A program made the position numbers and the translations under genes. The notes under the pieces were generated by a model. It was given only the letters and a program-made list of their open reading frames with translations, did not search any database and had not been told where the DNA came from. Below are positions 14,171 to 28,300 of a DNA stretch of 64,000 bases, piece after piece. Source of the stretch: Apostichopus japonicus (lineage: Eukaryota > Echinodermata > Holothuroidea > Aspidochirotida > Stichopodidae); assembly GCF_037975245.1 (NCBI RefSeq), contig NC_092581.1, forward strand, positions 9,865,303 to 9,929,302. The letters run 5' to 3'. The stretch's first letter is position 1, and each line of letters starts with the position of its first letter.

Positions 14171-14999
14171 AAAACACTTTGGTTAGATACCACTATCTCT
14201 ATTTGCCATTTCTTAGCCAATGGTCAAGTTTTCCCCCAACAAGGGATGGAGAGGGGGCGTGGGATGGTTAGTACCGTACAATGTTTACCAGTTATCAAAG
14301 AACATTCAAACCACAGAAGCAAGTTGGGAAACGTTAGTGTGATCAGGTGACTACATCTACGTAGGCCATCTGAAAAGTCATGAATATAAAAGCCATATCG
14401 AGACAAGTTATGTGATTCTTCGATAAGATATACATATAAATATATATATATTAAGGAGAACTATGGAATGAGAAATAAACAGAAGATGAGTTGGCACTCA
14501 CGCCACAAGAGTGTTTGTGCGAGGGCTCGAACCGAGCAACAACTCAAGAACGCATGAAAATGCTAGCGGAAGATTCAGGCCAGGTCAAAGGTCAATGTTC
14601 GGGAGGTCACGGTGGAACAGTACTTGATGTGCAGTGGATGAGGCAGTTGGTTAGTTGGGCTACGGCTAATTGGTTGCGGCTGAGTTAATGGTTTCAAATA
14701 AAAAAAGAAAAAATCGGGGGAAGAAAACAGAAAAAGAAAACGGTGTTAGTTTTCTCACAGACTGATGGTTTTCCGAATAATTAGATTTCGAAAAGGGAAA
14801 AAAAAAATGAAAAAAAGATGAATGAAAAACTGTTTAATACAAAAAATTATTTCATCCTTTTTCCACCATGAGGGGAAAAGTGTTTTTTTTTTTTTTTTTT
14901 GGCATGCACATATGGTGAGAAGCATTTGACAAAAATGATGAGGAGAAAATTCTAGATTGAAAGAAAACAAAATACACGAGCACAGCAGTACACATATTA

Positions 15000-17900
15000 T
15001 GAATGTGGGAGAAAAAATAAGAAAACCCAGATTATATTAAGGGCTGTTATTAGCACCTTTCTACCAGAGTTTTGAAGATTTTACTGTTTTCGAAGCATAT
15101 CAATGATTTTCTATCAAAACAGTAAGCCAGGTTATGTTATTTGTATATATTCCACTTTCAAAAGAAATTTTTATTTCTCCATATTTTGAGGAGGGGGGAG
15201 GGGGGGAGGGTATTTTCTCTTCCTTCCACCAAATTCAAAGCAATCCTCTACTATAAGTATCATACAGAAAAATGAATTAAATTGAAAGATAATGGTGACA
15301 ATTTTAAACAGAGAAGAATAATTATTGCTATTAAGTTGCAAAAGAAACAAATGGGAGCTCCCATTATTAATAATTAAAATGTATAATCTAAAACAAAAGG
15401 TGTATTAAGACTAGGGTGTTGCCCAATAAAAAATTCTTTTTTTTTTTTTAATTCATGAAAGTTAAAATATCAGTAGGAAAAAAAGGTATTAAAACTCCAT
15501 CAACAAATGCAAAAAATCATAATAATCAGATTCAGAATAATAAAAACAAAAATGGGATTTGCAGCGTAAATTGTGCACAAGCTACAGTAAGCAATGGTGG
15601 ATTAGAAAAAAAAATGGTAATTGTTAACAGAATCATTCAGGAGACGGGAGTGTCGTAAAGTTGTGACTCTTTAAACGCTAAACTACACCCTTTCCATCCC
15701 GGCGATACTCTTCTTTTAAAACCCCTCTTCACACACCCCTTCCCCACATCCCCCTCACTACTTGTGGTACCTTTCTCTTGCTCATCAGTCCCCCACTTTC
15801 CTTCTTTCAAATATGAAGATATGAGCCGGTTACCCACAAAAACGGATTAATGGTCAAAAAAAGAAAACAAAAAAAAGTTGATGTGTATGCCTCACGTATT
15901 TCCTTGTCTTCGCACTTGTGAGGTCTTTTACGGACAACGTCCTTCTACCTCTACTGGAAGTAACCCAATTGTGCGTTTTCTACTGGCAGTTAAACAGAAC
16001 GGCATGGAGTAAATATAGACTGTGCATCAGGCAACATAGCTTAGGTGGGGAAGAGAGGACATAACTTCATCTAATCTAAAATGTCTGTCTTTCTGTCCAT
16101 GGTGCCGTTTATCAGTCCTCATTCACCATCTCCAATAGTGAGGGATCTTACTCCAGTTGGAAATGGGATCGGGTGACCGTGACGGTATGATGTTAGTGAC
16201 CAATGGCAGATCGTTGAATATTTTTTCGTACATATTAATTATTGACACCTTACTACGGCCATCACGGTTTCATACAGCTACGGAATGTCTTAATTAGTCC
16301 GCTATGTCAGAGGCGGTTTTCTACCGCGGAACGAATCATGCAAGAGGACATTGGATGATGGATATTTGTCAAGAAGCTTGGTTTCAAGTAGACGGCATGC
16401 TGTGAAGTCAAAGACTACCCTACTCATGAGAACAGACATCCACACATCCCCCAAGATTTACCCAATAAGGACAAATTCGTTATCTTCCGATCCTTGGTTC
16501 CTCTCTTTCCAGATCGAGAAGCCAAAGAGGAGATTTTAAACCAAACTGCCATGGAAGCTCCTCATCCCTCGTTTGAGGGGGAGGATGGGAGATCTGTTAT
16601 GCCCCTTAGAAAACAAGGGATTAGTATCACAGAACCTCACAATCCATGTATTAGTTAACCTCATACTCAAACAAGAAAAGACACAGTCTACAAGCAACTT
16701 CCATTCTTAAAACTTCCACCACTTTAAATCAAGTCAGGCTCATCATTTGGAAGGTTCCATTTTTTCCTTTTTTTCTCTTCGGAACGGTTACAGAGATGAT
16801 GGAATACATGGACGGCTTTGTACTTTTTTGTGATCCAAATTTTTTATTTGAGATGTATAAATCAAATAGACATTCCACGTACAACATACCATATATATTT
16901 ACTTATGCATTTCTTACTTGTACAGTACAGTCACAGACGATGCTGTTTCTTCCACTCTCTTTTATATTCATCTTCATATTACAGTACTATTAACAGTTCA
17001 CCAACAGTAATGGATTTAAGATACACCATATACGATATATAGATTCGCCCCCATAACCCGTAAACCATATTGATTATATTCATACCACTGCCCACATGCA
17101 CACGACCTTTGACCGAAGGAAAAGAATTTCAAACATTTTTTTACTCGTTTCTATTCGTGGCTTCCTCGCCACTGTCAGACTCCTCTTTGGCAGCAAAGCA
17201 GAAAGAGTGAAACAAATATAAAAATTTAAACACATAAAAATTAAAATTGGAAAAAAAATATACAAATTTTTAAAGAACTATAACATTGCTAGGCACATAA
17301 TACTTGTAGACTAACGAAGAAGAAGGAAAAAAAAGAAAAGAGATAAAAATTGTCGTAAAGAAAACAAAGGGGAAGAGTTTACTACATTATGTACATTGGC
17401 AAATCACCATTACACGGATCTATACAAAACTGCAAAAATATACATCTATTCTGACCAAAAAGAAAGAGTAAGCAGAAAGGTATTCACTACTACGAAAAAT
17501 TAAGAAATGGCAAAAAGTAATAATAAAAAATAAAAAAAAATAAAAAAATTGCAAAGTCATAGCACAATTTGGGGGACTTTTTTTTCTCTTCAAGTTAACC
17601 CTCTTTGGTCCAAAATGTAAGGTCGTGGACGAAATTTCTCACAAAAACACACAAATGTCAAAAAATGGCTTTTATTCCCAAAATGAACTATAAGGGTTCT
17701 TAAACAGGGTATCAAAAAAAGCAATTTCCAAAATAACGGGGAACTCGCTGCATGAAAACGAAATTATATTTTCTTTCTCTGCAATGTCACAGAGTAGTCT
17801 TTTGATAACATTCATGCAGGACAAAATCAAAATCCTTTTATGTAACAAGGATTCCTTTTCTTGCAGAATGGCAGTAACAATTTTCATAACCTTACAAAAG

Positions 17901-19251
17901 TTTCCCATATTCCCTTTGTCTAATGAAAAGCAATGTTTCTTGAATCGTTTTCAAAATTTGACTTGGTGGCAGAAAACAATCAGACTCCATGAAAACAGTG
18001 ATTTTTAAAGTACCCTTTCCTCATTTGGTAAAATTCAGGACGGCAGCATTTTTGTAGCAAAATTGCTCAAAGAAAAAGTACGAATAAAATATGCACATTG
18101 CTCACTTCCACTCTTAGCAAAACTGAAAGAACGAGGTGTAATCACAAGAGATCAAAAAAATAAAATAAGGTGAAGCGACGAAGGGCTTCACAAATTTTGA
18201 CAAAACTGACATCAGAATGAAATAACTTGGGTAGCTCCAATAAGAACTAAAATAAAGAAAGTTTTAAATTTGCAGGACTAACTTATAGTCTATAGCACTT
18301 TTTGCTTAAAGCTTTGTAAACAGACACATATGGTATCTGGCAACAGTATTCTGCAGATTTATTGAATAATTGTTGTAAAAATATATTGTTCTGACTTATA
18401 CTTGAAAATAGCACACATGATTGTGGTAATAGCATGTCACCTCTTCTACGATGTATACTGCTACAAACACCATATGTTACCTGCTAACATTTAAATGTCA
18501 TTGTAAGAGGCCATAGCAAATCATCCACCAACTAGCACAGAAAATTCTCTGTAGCACACTGTAAAATCGTACATCTTACATACACCAATCTCTTAATACA
18601 AAACTTGCAAAAATGTGTTTGTCACCTTTAAAATGAATTTTTTTAATAAACCTTCTTGTTTAATCATTTGCTTAAATACAAAATGCCCTTCAGGGTTCTT
18701 CTATCACATTTGTGACATCAATTTCCTGGATTGTGGATATAACAACCATTTCATGTAATATTTTTTCCTTTGAGGAAAGTTTTGTATCCACATGTGACTT
18801 GAGTTTCTCTTTGATACAATACGTTTCCCTATTTTATTAACTGATCAAAACCCAAAACAAACAAAAACAACAACAAAATAAAAAGAAAAAAAAAGAAAAC
18901 CCCATAACAAAAAACAAAGGTACTTCAGTCTTTATAGAAAGGGCGAGATTTGTTCCAAACTTTGTGTCAAACTAGTGTCAGAAGTGGGATGATGACCAGT
19001 TTGAAATTGCACATTGTAATTGAAGACCAATCGACTTAAAAGTCAAATTGTAGAGGTCCTAGTACTTTGCTGTCACCCAAGAAAAATTGGCAGTGACATT
19101 ATTATTACCTTACCGTAGTACGGTCCCCATAGCAACCAAAATGGCAGACCAGCTGCCTGAGAGGCTAACAGCACATTGTAACCTCTAAGCAAAAGCTGAG
19201 CAAAAAATGTTGAAAACATAATTATTAAACAGGGAACAACTGATATAAATA
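15000..19251 (-). other. Probable 3' UTR and flank of qki
   Basis: Transcription should continue past the stop at 19252. Candidate AATAAA signals on the minus strand are at 18838-18833, 18363-18358 and 17676-17671, but no clear downstream GU-rich element singles one out. The stretch is very AT-rich. Quaking genes usually have long 3' UTRs, so the end could lie further down. No open frame here resembles a known protein. Confidence 0.4.
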
Positions 19252-19257
19252 CTAACC
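19252..19257 (-). promoter_or_regulatory. Possible splice donor overlapping the qki stop codon
   Basis: On the minus strand the end of the nuclear-tail exon reads CCAAGAG|GTTAGT, in which GTTAGT is an acceptable donor and contains the TAG stop. Using it would remove the stop and add downstream residues, as in proteins whose QKI-5-like tail is longer. No downstream exon was identified, so the simple reading (stop used) is preferred. Confidence 0.25.
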
Positions 19258-19328
19258 TCTTGGGTCAAGCATCGCCCTTTGATAGGGATGCTCCCTGATC
19301 TGAGCACGACGCAATTTTGCGGCCGGAC
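19252..19328 (-). CDS. qki: qki terminal exon: nuclear-localisation tail
   Basis: The coding part is 77 nt, phase 1 in, after the acceptor cacatgacacccag. It encodes [18 protein letters not shown] then AMLDPRG and a TAG stop. This matches the QKI-5 tail ([20 protein letters not shown]...): a basic KLRR segment, then [RV/RE]HPYQR, the nuclear-localisation signal of this family. Including this exon should give the nuclear isoform, as against the short read-through tail. An ACTAAC branch point lies 31 nt upstream of the acceptor. The stop codon sits inside a possible donor (see the site at 19252-19257), so a further exon cannot be excluded. The match was found only by translating the minus strand across the splice boundary, because the exon is too short to stand out as an open frame. 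Confidence 0.92.
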
Positions 19329-22300
19329 CTGGGTGTCATGTGAGAAGCAAAAAGTTGGGTTAGTGCAATGAAAAGAGAGATCTCATGTGGCCGACAACGT
19401 GACATTAAAATGAAGACGATGGTTGGTGCATGCAAATCATTATTTATCGGCATAAATTAATGATAGTAAAATTAATAACAACGATAACCAAAACTAAAAG
19501 GGGGAAGGAGATTACACATTTCATTCGGTGTTTAGAATGCTTCACAGAAATCTTAATAGGTTAGTTCACCTCATGCAAAGACATACTTTTCCCCCTCCCC
19601 CCTTTTTTTTTTTTTCTTTCTCTCTCTCTCTGGTGGTGACAAGCAATTTCATCGAAAGGTTGGTGAAGCATATATGAAAGCGGTGAACGGAAATCAGGTA
19701 AAATGGATCAGGGTGAAGAAATAAAATTTTGAAGAAGAATGTTGGACCAGTCCAATCATTGCACATATTTTGATATGAAAATGAGTACTAAATTTACTTT
19801 CGTTAAAATTATAGTTTTGAATTTCGCTTTTAAAAAAAAAAGGGGGAGAAAAAAAGGGGGCAATATTTTCTTCATAAAAAGCCAAAGCAAAAATAACCGG
19901 CATGTGATAGAAAGCATTCATGCACAATTGAAATCAAGCTCAGGTTCCTCATCTCTGCAAATTCACTCGGCGAGACATGATTTAACTGTTAAGTACTGTC
20001 TGTTCAGAAATAACAATATTGTTTGTGCTATAAATTTCAGGGTTTCAAAAAAATTCACAAGCGGTTCGTTTTTTATTCGCGGATGAAATGCCCTATGCAT
20101 TTTTCCTGCTGCACCAGCTCATACTTAATAACCAACTGAAAAGTACCCATAAAAAATAATTGTCAGTAATTATTGCTTTTGATTTTAATATCAAATTATG
20201 AGTTCCAACTTTGACATTTCAAGACGCAGATACAGGGCTGTTAATTCATTAGATCTTTAAACGTTTCCACATTTCCACAGACTCCTACCAATTTAATATG
20301 ACATTAATTCAATCACTCAGACTCTCTCTCTCTCTACTGTGTACACAGAAATTTATTCAGATAAGCATTCCTTGTTTTGATTTCATAAATCCGGCACCAA
20401 TTTGACATGGAAAGGCTTCTTAAGGAGTTCTGCATGACTTGAGGGCCCTTAACACTAAAACGAGAACAGCGTATGAAACTTTGAAAAATTATGCAGATTT
20501 CATCTCCATTTTTACTTTGCATAATTCAAATTGATTTTAGGGAGGCATACAGACGGTCTTGTAGTTGATTTAAAAAAAAGGAAAGGCTAAATTCTGTGCA
20601 TATTGTTTAGTTCCGTTGATGACAACTTCTGTTCTTAAAAACACAGAAAAAAAATCTAAAATAAAATAAAAACAGAAGACAAAGAAGGCTAGAATAAAAC
20701 AGGCTCCTGGGGCATCATTTAGCTGTACCTAGGACGTATGGCTAACAAACATACTATTCCGGAATGTGACCTTCACTGCGCAAGCAGTACAATATCTACC
20801 CATATTAATTTTCATCAAAACCTGGTTGACAGGTTCATAATTCATTCCCTGCAATTTCAGAGACATCTCATAGCTATGACGCATGACCTCCTTAAAGTAT
20901 CCAAATTGAATTACCTAAGATTACTAATTAGAAAACTTCTAGCTACTGCGATAGAAAAAGATATGCTCGGGGTCAAGCCTGTCAAACACCTCCCTATGTG
21001 TCCAGTGCCGGACGGACGGGGTATGGACGGCAGCCGCAGCAGAGACTTTTGTGTCCTCTCGAGAAGATGTTAATCTATTCCAGGGAGCAGCAGTTGGAAA
21101 AGATGAAGATACCAAGCAAAAACCACGGGTAAAAGAAGAAAGCTAAGGCCTGACCTACTCCCCAAATAATATCACAAATGGCGATCCGTGCTAAATAAGA
21201 TGAAGAGACGACGTTATTACCCGAGTGCCAGTCGATTGACCGTGCTGATCTCGGGGGGATTCCACTCTGGCATCTCAGAAATGCACGGCCGTCATACCAA
21301 ACCCCTCTAATTATCAGTTTGGGAGGCCTAGAAATTTCTTTTTGTGTCAAATAGACGAGGGCCAACGTAAACTAATTTTATGACCGATCGACGGCATGAG
21401 GTTAAAAACTCATGCTTTGGAACGTCTATCTGACACGGTTTAACGGTCATTAGCAACAACGACAAAGTTAGATCTACTTATCACTCGATCAAAATTTCGC
21501 AGTCGATACGAAAGGATTGATACTACCGTTTCATCCCAGAGAGAAGAGAAACATTTGTCAAAGGACAGGGCAACATTGTCCTTTACTTTTTTTAATTAAT
21601 TTCATGGCAACAGTAATTTAATTCTACAATTTGTTTTTACATGCTATAATACATGATTTTGTTTTCTAGGTTAAGTGTTATGTACATTCCATGATATAGC
21701 TATGACTTTGCAGTTAGAATATTAAAAGCCCTATAAAATCAGACATTAAACAGTATTTGTGGGGTTTTGTTGTTTCACAATATCACAATCCATGCTCTGG
21801 AGACTATTAACTGAGAACTCTTGCCCGAAACAACCCAGTGCTTTCATAATAACCACAAACATTTGGAACTATGACAGGTCAAATCACAAATAGTTTCCCT
21901 TCAAACTATTATAAGGAAGGTTCTCTTGTCGTTGTTGTAGCCAAGAGCAATTATCCTTGGTCTCTAATTTTGGAGACGATCAACATGACTCTGATTCAGT
22001 ACGTGATCTACCAAGCTACCAATCTACCTTTGATATCAAATTTTCATGATGAGTTTGTTTTTTGCCGCCATCCATTGCAATCATGAATTTTGTGTGAAAA
22101 CAGAAATTGAACGAGAAATTTGGCATTAGTTTTTGTCAATACATATTGAGTTACAGTCAAAAACTGACACAGTTATTTTGTTTCCACAATTATTTTTTTC
22201 CACAATTGTACACCTATTAACGGTAAGATTCTTTCCCATGAACTACTAACACCAATGACTGCGTACAGTAAATACAGTGTCTCTTGCTTTCAGGTTTATA

Positions 22301-25300
22301 AAGACCAGGTACGAAGTTTTGTTTTTGTCCTTGCGCTTATAGTAACGAATGACCAAAGATCAGATCTCACCACAAGAATGGACATCTAATCGGAAGAGCT
22401 TAAATGGGGTACTTCTTTTCATTATTATTATTTTTGTTTTTAAATTTTGCAATTTTTCTTTTTAAAGTTCAATCCAAAATTGCAAAATGAAACAGGCACG
22501 AAGAGTTTAACATCACACCAACAGCTTTTCCTGCTATCAGTCAATCTTTCCCCGTCAATATGACTTTCCAAAATCCCCCCCCCCCCAACATATTAGTTAA
22601 TGCCCACATGCCTGTAAAGCCACCACAAGAATGTTTTACTTTCCTATTTTCTTCATAGTTCATATTTTCATAGTGACTCACCAATTATAGGCATATACTA
22701 ATATGATGATGATGATGATCACACAAAGAACTGAGTCAATGGACAGACATTGCAAACATTGTAGTTTTAGAGCTATTTGCTTTATAGACCATTTGACCTC
22801 CCTGTATTTCCTGCTATTAAACTGCATTCTAAATGTCGACATGACAACTTGTTTAACCTTGTCTTTCGGCAAGATATCAGAAATAGGTTCCTCTTTAACC
22901 GGTAAAATGCCGTCCCTGAAGAAACAGTGTCAGAGCCTGATAGACTATAAAGCAACTCAGTTTTACAACAGAAATACACAAAAAATCAAAGGCCGCCAAA
23001 AATTGTGATGTTAAAGACTAGAGACATGTACTGACATCAATTTATTTTTTCCCTTAAAATGGCATTTGGGGTGGGAGGGAGGGAGGTGTGATTATTCTAA
23101 CTTTTTTTCCATTTCCTAATATCAAATTCCAATTTCATGCATTTCAAGTAACAAATAATAAATGCCTTTAAGAACAAAACCGATATAGCACATCTTATCA
23201 TTTTTTCATGTAGCCCCTTTAAGTATCCAAATAACTTCAGGAGAAAATTTGACTTTAAGATAAATCGTCATCGATGCTAACTTATCGTTCCCTAGTGTAG
23301 GAAGCAGGAAATGCTTTTTCGTAACATGAGAAAATCACTAAGCAGTTGCCTTGTTGGATTGAATTACGGGTCTGAAAATGTCATACAATTGATATAAACA
23401 GAGCAAAATAGAACAAAATCCCGCATCAGCTTTCAAATGATTAGAATTTCCTGATCAGTTCCTAAGTTTATCATGGTCCCCCTGCATGGCTCTCCCCCTC
23501 CCCCTCCCATTATGGCAGATTCGTAAACACTGTCATTCAGATTTGAAAATCTCCATCAACGCCGCTAATTACTGGGGATGTGCTTTCAGCAGCATCTCCT
23601 GAATCACATGGTATGGGAATTTACAATTTATGGCAATCTCTGCAATTTATGGTAAATGCTGGTGGTGTCTGTCTCAATTTATCCCTACTGTGATTCTAAC
23701 CATAAATTTAATGCCTAATGCAATTATGCCCTGATGGCTCCCCGCAAACTCCGGCTGCAGTGTTTACGTACGATGCAAAATATGTCTCTTCCCTTATGGA
23801 ATGCTATTTATGCAACTATTTCGTGGAGACCTTCATCACCATGGAAACTCTGATTGCTGGAAATCTTTTGTTATTGTCTGATTGTCGCAAAAAAAGACTG
23901 AATTCGACCGATTAGCAAAGACACTGCAACTACACAGTTGTACCTAAGCATTGGTCTCTTCCTCCACCCCCTTCCCAACCCCCCTCCCCCTCCATTGTCT
24001 CCCATCTATCACATACAAGTTTTCAACCTAAGGTTACAAAAAGACTCCACATTATTTAACGATATCATGGAAATTATTCGGTCCAATTCAGGTTTTATAT
24101 AAACTAAAATCGAAAGTTCTATTATAATTAGATGTCCCTGCTCTATTAAATGGACAAACACAAAATAACCTATTCCTACTAACTTTTGAACTCCTGAAAA
24201 AGTATCTGGCTGGTATTTCTCCCTGTTATCCCTTTATCATACATAGCGATGCAAATGATGATCTTGTTAATACTAATAAGCATCTAACATTAGTAGTTAT
24301 GAAATAACGGTAGTTTTTAGAAATGTTAACATTGATCAATTATCCTTTGCAGATTATATCTTCCGAAAACAGGAGTGCAGATTATGATGTAAGAGGATAT
24401 ATTAGATTTGGAGGGGTTCCTTTAAGTCTGATTTTTTTTCCATGCGATCAAATACCATGCATCTGAAACTCTTTCAAATACCATGCATCTTCGAAACTAC
24501 TTAAAGCAGCTCGCTTGTGTTATGTCTTACAAAGTCTATACAGTTTGCAATGTGAAGCTCAAATTCCCATAACCATGCAGTTGCATAGCTTCACTAGTCA
24601 AGTTTTTTTTTTCCATTTCAAATATTTCCAAAAGAGTTGACATATTTTCACACACTTAAGAATGCCGTTTTTAATTGGACAGTTTCTCTCCTCATGCCGC
24701 AGACATCAAATATGAAGCACAGAGTACCGGGGGGGGGGGGGCGGGGGGTGGATCTATTTCTGTCTCTCTATCAACAGTTTGGTTGCTAGCATGCGATACT
24801 AAAAATCAAATTTTCTGTCTTAAAGGCAAATCAACTAATGCCTTTTTTTTCTTCTTGTTTTTTGGGCAAATAAATCTGTAAAAACTCAAGAAATTCATCT
24901 ACAAAATGCAAAAAGCTTGATTTCTTTTTAAGGTTCCATTTAACTGTCATCATGGACATCTGTAATAATATGTCAACCCTTTTAAAGTCTGACCCATCAG
25001 GGAATGTGCCAAGAAGGTTTTTTTTTTTTTTATTAGTTCTGGAACAGTCTATCTTCATGACCAGGAGACAATGTTTAGAGAGATATATTTTTTCCCGGAG
25101 CTTTTCATCAGACCTAATTTTGGTCACAACATCAAGACTTCAAATTGATAGTGCTGCTCCAAATACCATCAGTGATGTTGTTCCTATCCTTTTTATAATT
25201 AAACCTTACTGTGCAATGGTATTTCAATACAAAACATATGGGTCCAATAAGTTGTTGTAGTAAGTAGGCCACCTTTAATGAGGTCAAACGGCAGATTAAA

Positions 25301-28300
25301 GATACTTTGCAGAATCACTACTCCTGACCGTCGGTCACCTCCCTCCACGGAAGGAGACTAGATGCTAGCAGAGGTATGACCTCTGACATTACATATAGAT
25401 TCAGCTAAGTTCACACTGAACACTGACCTCGCCTACTGCACTAATGGCAGGGTTATATCCGTTACACAATATCGTTATACACTGAGAGAGGGCGGTCAAT
25501 GACATGTGGAATCAACAGCCACATACATAGCAACTGGCCAGGAAGCTGTTATTATTCCAGTGGAGCTCACTTGCTATCACAGGCGCTCAGATCGCATGGT
25601 CAAAGGTCGCAAGATACATTATGAGACAAGGACGCCACTTAGGTACCAGTATGTGTGAGAATCAAGTTCAATCCCCTCCCTACCTCTTTGCTGTTGGAGG
25701 TGACACACAACAACAAGAACTTCATCAGCAGATGTTTAAACATACATAAACGCCCAATTGGTCTGACCATTGAAACCATTGTATGTCCACTGCTTATCCT
25801 GAACCCAATGAATATCCATGAACCATTTTTGGTACTAGTCATCTGACATTGTTGCCATGTAAACATCCAAAACACCACCCCCTCCCCCTCCCCCTCTTCC
25901 CATCCTATTCCTCATTTTTGTAGCATGAAATTTCCAATCATTCCATCAATAATGAAATTTGATCATCACAAATATAGCTTCATTTTTTTCTTTTATTACT
26001 AGTCAATTTTTCCCCCCCTTCGTCCACTTAGCATCATCAAATTTTATGCGATCCACCTTAAATCAAGGCGAATATTAACTTTGGCTTCACTTTTCGTCAC
26101 ATTTTTGTCTCCATTTCTGTTTTGTCTCCCTTCAAAATTTTGCTAATGTGATACCAAAAATAGCAGTACTTAAGAGATGCTGTAAATTTTAATTGTTTGA
26201 AGCTAGGCCATAAGACGAAAAGAATCTGGCGTTGGACTGCAAGCTGTTTAAATGAAATCACTGCAAAATTCCTTAAGTGCTAAAACAGTCGTCTCGGAAC
26301 TTGTTATTGCGAATGTCGATGAGCAGAATATTCTCTTGAAATGTGCCTTTCAATAATAGCCATGATATGCTGACCTATTTAAGGGTGCACATTTTTTGGT
26401 CTTTTTATCTCCCTATTCCCTTCATTAAATGTTTATGTTTGCATCATTAACAGTTTCTGTTATATCATATGGGGGATACTACTGCCAGTGAGTTTTTCCA
26501 ATGTCTGGTTTTTAAATACAGGTTATATATATTTCTTGGAATATTAATCTATGCCACATCGATCTATGCCACATATCTTGTCTTGCTTTTATACCACGTA
26601 GAGGAGGTCTCTCACCAGCAATCAAAAAAAAATCTGCTTTGCCAGCAAGGTCATTACAGAGTAGTATTAGCCATTAAAATGAAATCATTGTACCTGTCTA
26701 TCGAGACAATCTTTTACCACACAAGAGCTCTTCCTCTTTACCATTCACCTTATAGCAGCAGCCACAATATTAGTCCAATCATGAAGCCCAACATACCACT
26801 TTGCCAGACACAATGAATTGGCTTTCAATATCATATAGTGCCTGGCTAATATCTCGACCTTTGACCCTGACACCACCTGTTAACTGAAAAAAATGGGATT
26901 AACAGATGGTGCCCCGATTTCCTTCGGTTTCCTCCAAAACACACACACACTGTAACGTAAGGGTTGGAAAATCTAAGGCTGAGTTTGCAATATCACAGAC
27001 TTTCAAGACAGTTGTTAAAGTCATCAACCAACTACTTTACTGCCTGTGTCTGTCTGAACTCTTCTTCTTCTGGTCAAGCCACCTTTTACCAAACAGGAAT
27101 ATCATCAGGCAGCAGAAACTAGAACTATGGGGATGGTTTAAAAACATTCTTCTCAGCAGTTTGAAATAACAAAGAGGCCCCCCCCCCCTCCTTTTACCCT
27201 CATTGTTTTCTTTATTTTCCCAGTTTCTATCTAATCAATGGTTGGGGAAGAATTAACAATGATAATCTGATTTTTTTTGCCTCATCTGGTAGATAATTGT
27301 TGTGAAATGTTTCAAATTTTGACAACAGCCTAAAACCTATTGAGGCCTCCACTAAATCAACCCATTAAATAGTTTTAATTTCGGTCCAAGGTTTCTCTGG
27401 AGCTATTTGGTTTCATCGAGATATTGAGGGATGCGCAAACATAGATGATTGCATTGATTGAAGATATCACTGACGATGATTAATCAATCCTTATTCTGTT
27501 AGAACGGTCGGCCAATATTCCAACAATAACGAGTTTCTATCTCAATTAAGTTTATCGTTAAGTACTAACGATGTCTTCGATGCTGTGGGCAATAAGTGAT
27601 TTGAGTGAATTAAGAACTAAACAAGATGTTTTAAAAAAAAAAAAATCATTAAAATAGTTTGCTTTTGAGAAAACCTGGTGAAGGACTTAATTTTAATGAA
27701 TGGTGCAGGTTGGTGCTAGATTATGATAAACCAATACAATTAGTGTTTAAAAAACAGCAGCTTTAATGGTGCTACTGGGTGTAAATTCATTCACAGACAA
27801 TTACTTCATACAGCATGTAAAGATTATATGCTATTTGGTGCCGGAGTATGAAAACCCTGGAATATGAGTTCAAACTATTCACATAGGTACAATGAGTGAA
27901 GGAAAACAATATCCTTTGGTGGTTTTTGTTTTTTTTAAAAATCCTATTTGGTAAACAGCCTTTTACTAAAGGGCTTGCCATTAAAAAATGAAATAACTTT
28001 TGTCATTTCACGATTGAAATTTGCACACAATTTTTTTTTTTTAAATGGCTAAATTAGTTTCATCACACAAACACAGAGTGAGAGATACCATTCCATTTCT
28101 ATCATTTTAGAAAATAGTTTAATAAACACTGAAAACTATTTAAAAACAAAATATATATAATTTGTTAAAGAGATGTCAAACTGCCATTATCTTTTCTTAA
28201 GTCTTTTCCCAAATTTTGTGCACTTTTCCACACAAATACAAACATCTCTAGCTGAGAGCATCAACCTACCCCAAGACTTATTAAGTGGTGACAATGCTAG

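Larger units (their letters stand above)
1..14999. other. Non-coding DNA downstream of qki
   Basis: No gene was recognised. The stretch holds a pair of direct repeats (395-470 and 573-640), poly-G/poly-C tracts (3340-3358, 7091, 7303, 8836-8849, 14091-14104), an (AT)n microsatellite at 13001, an 18-bp-arm hairpin at 14126-14170 and inverted repeats around 13516-13838. Short open frames are scattered and unremarkable; the 139-codon minus frame at 13558-13977 is the longest and has no recognised family. Confidence 0.6.
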
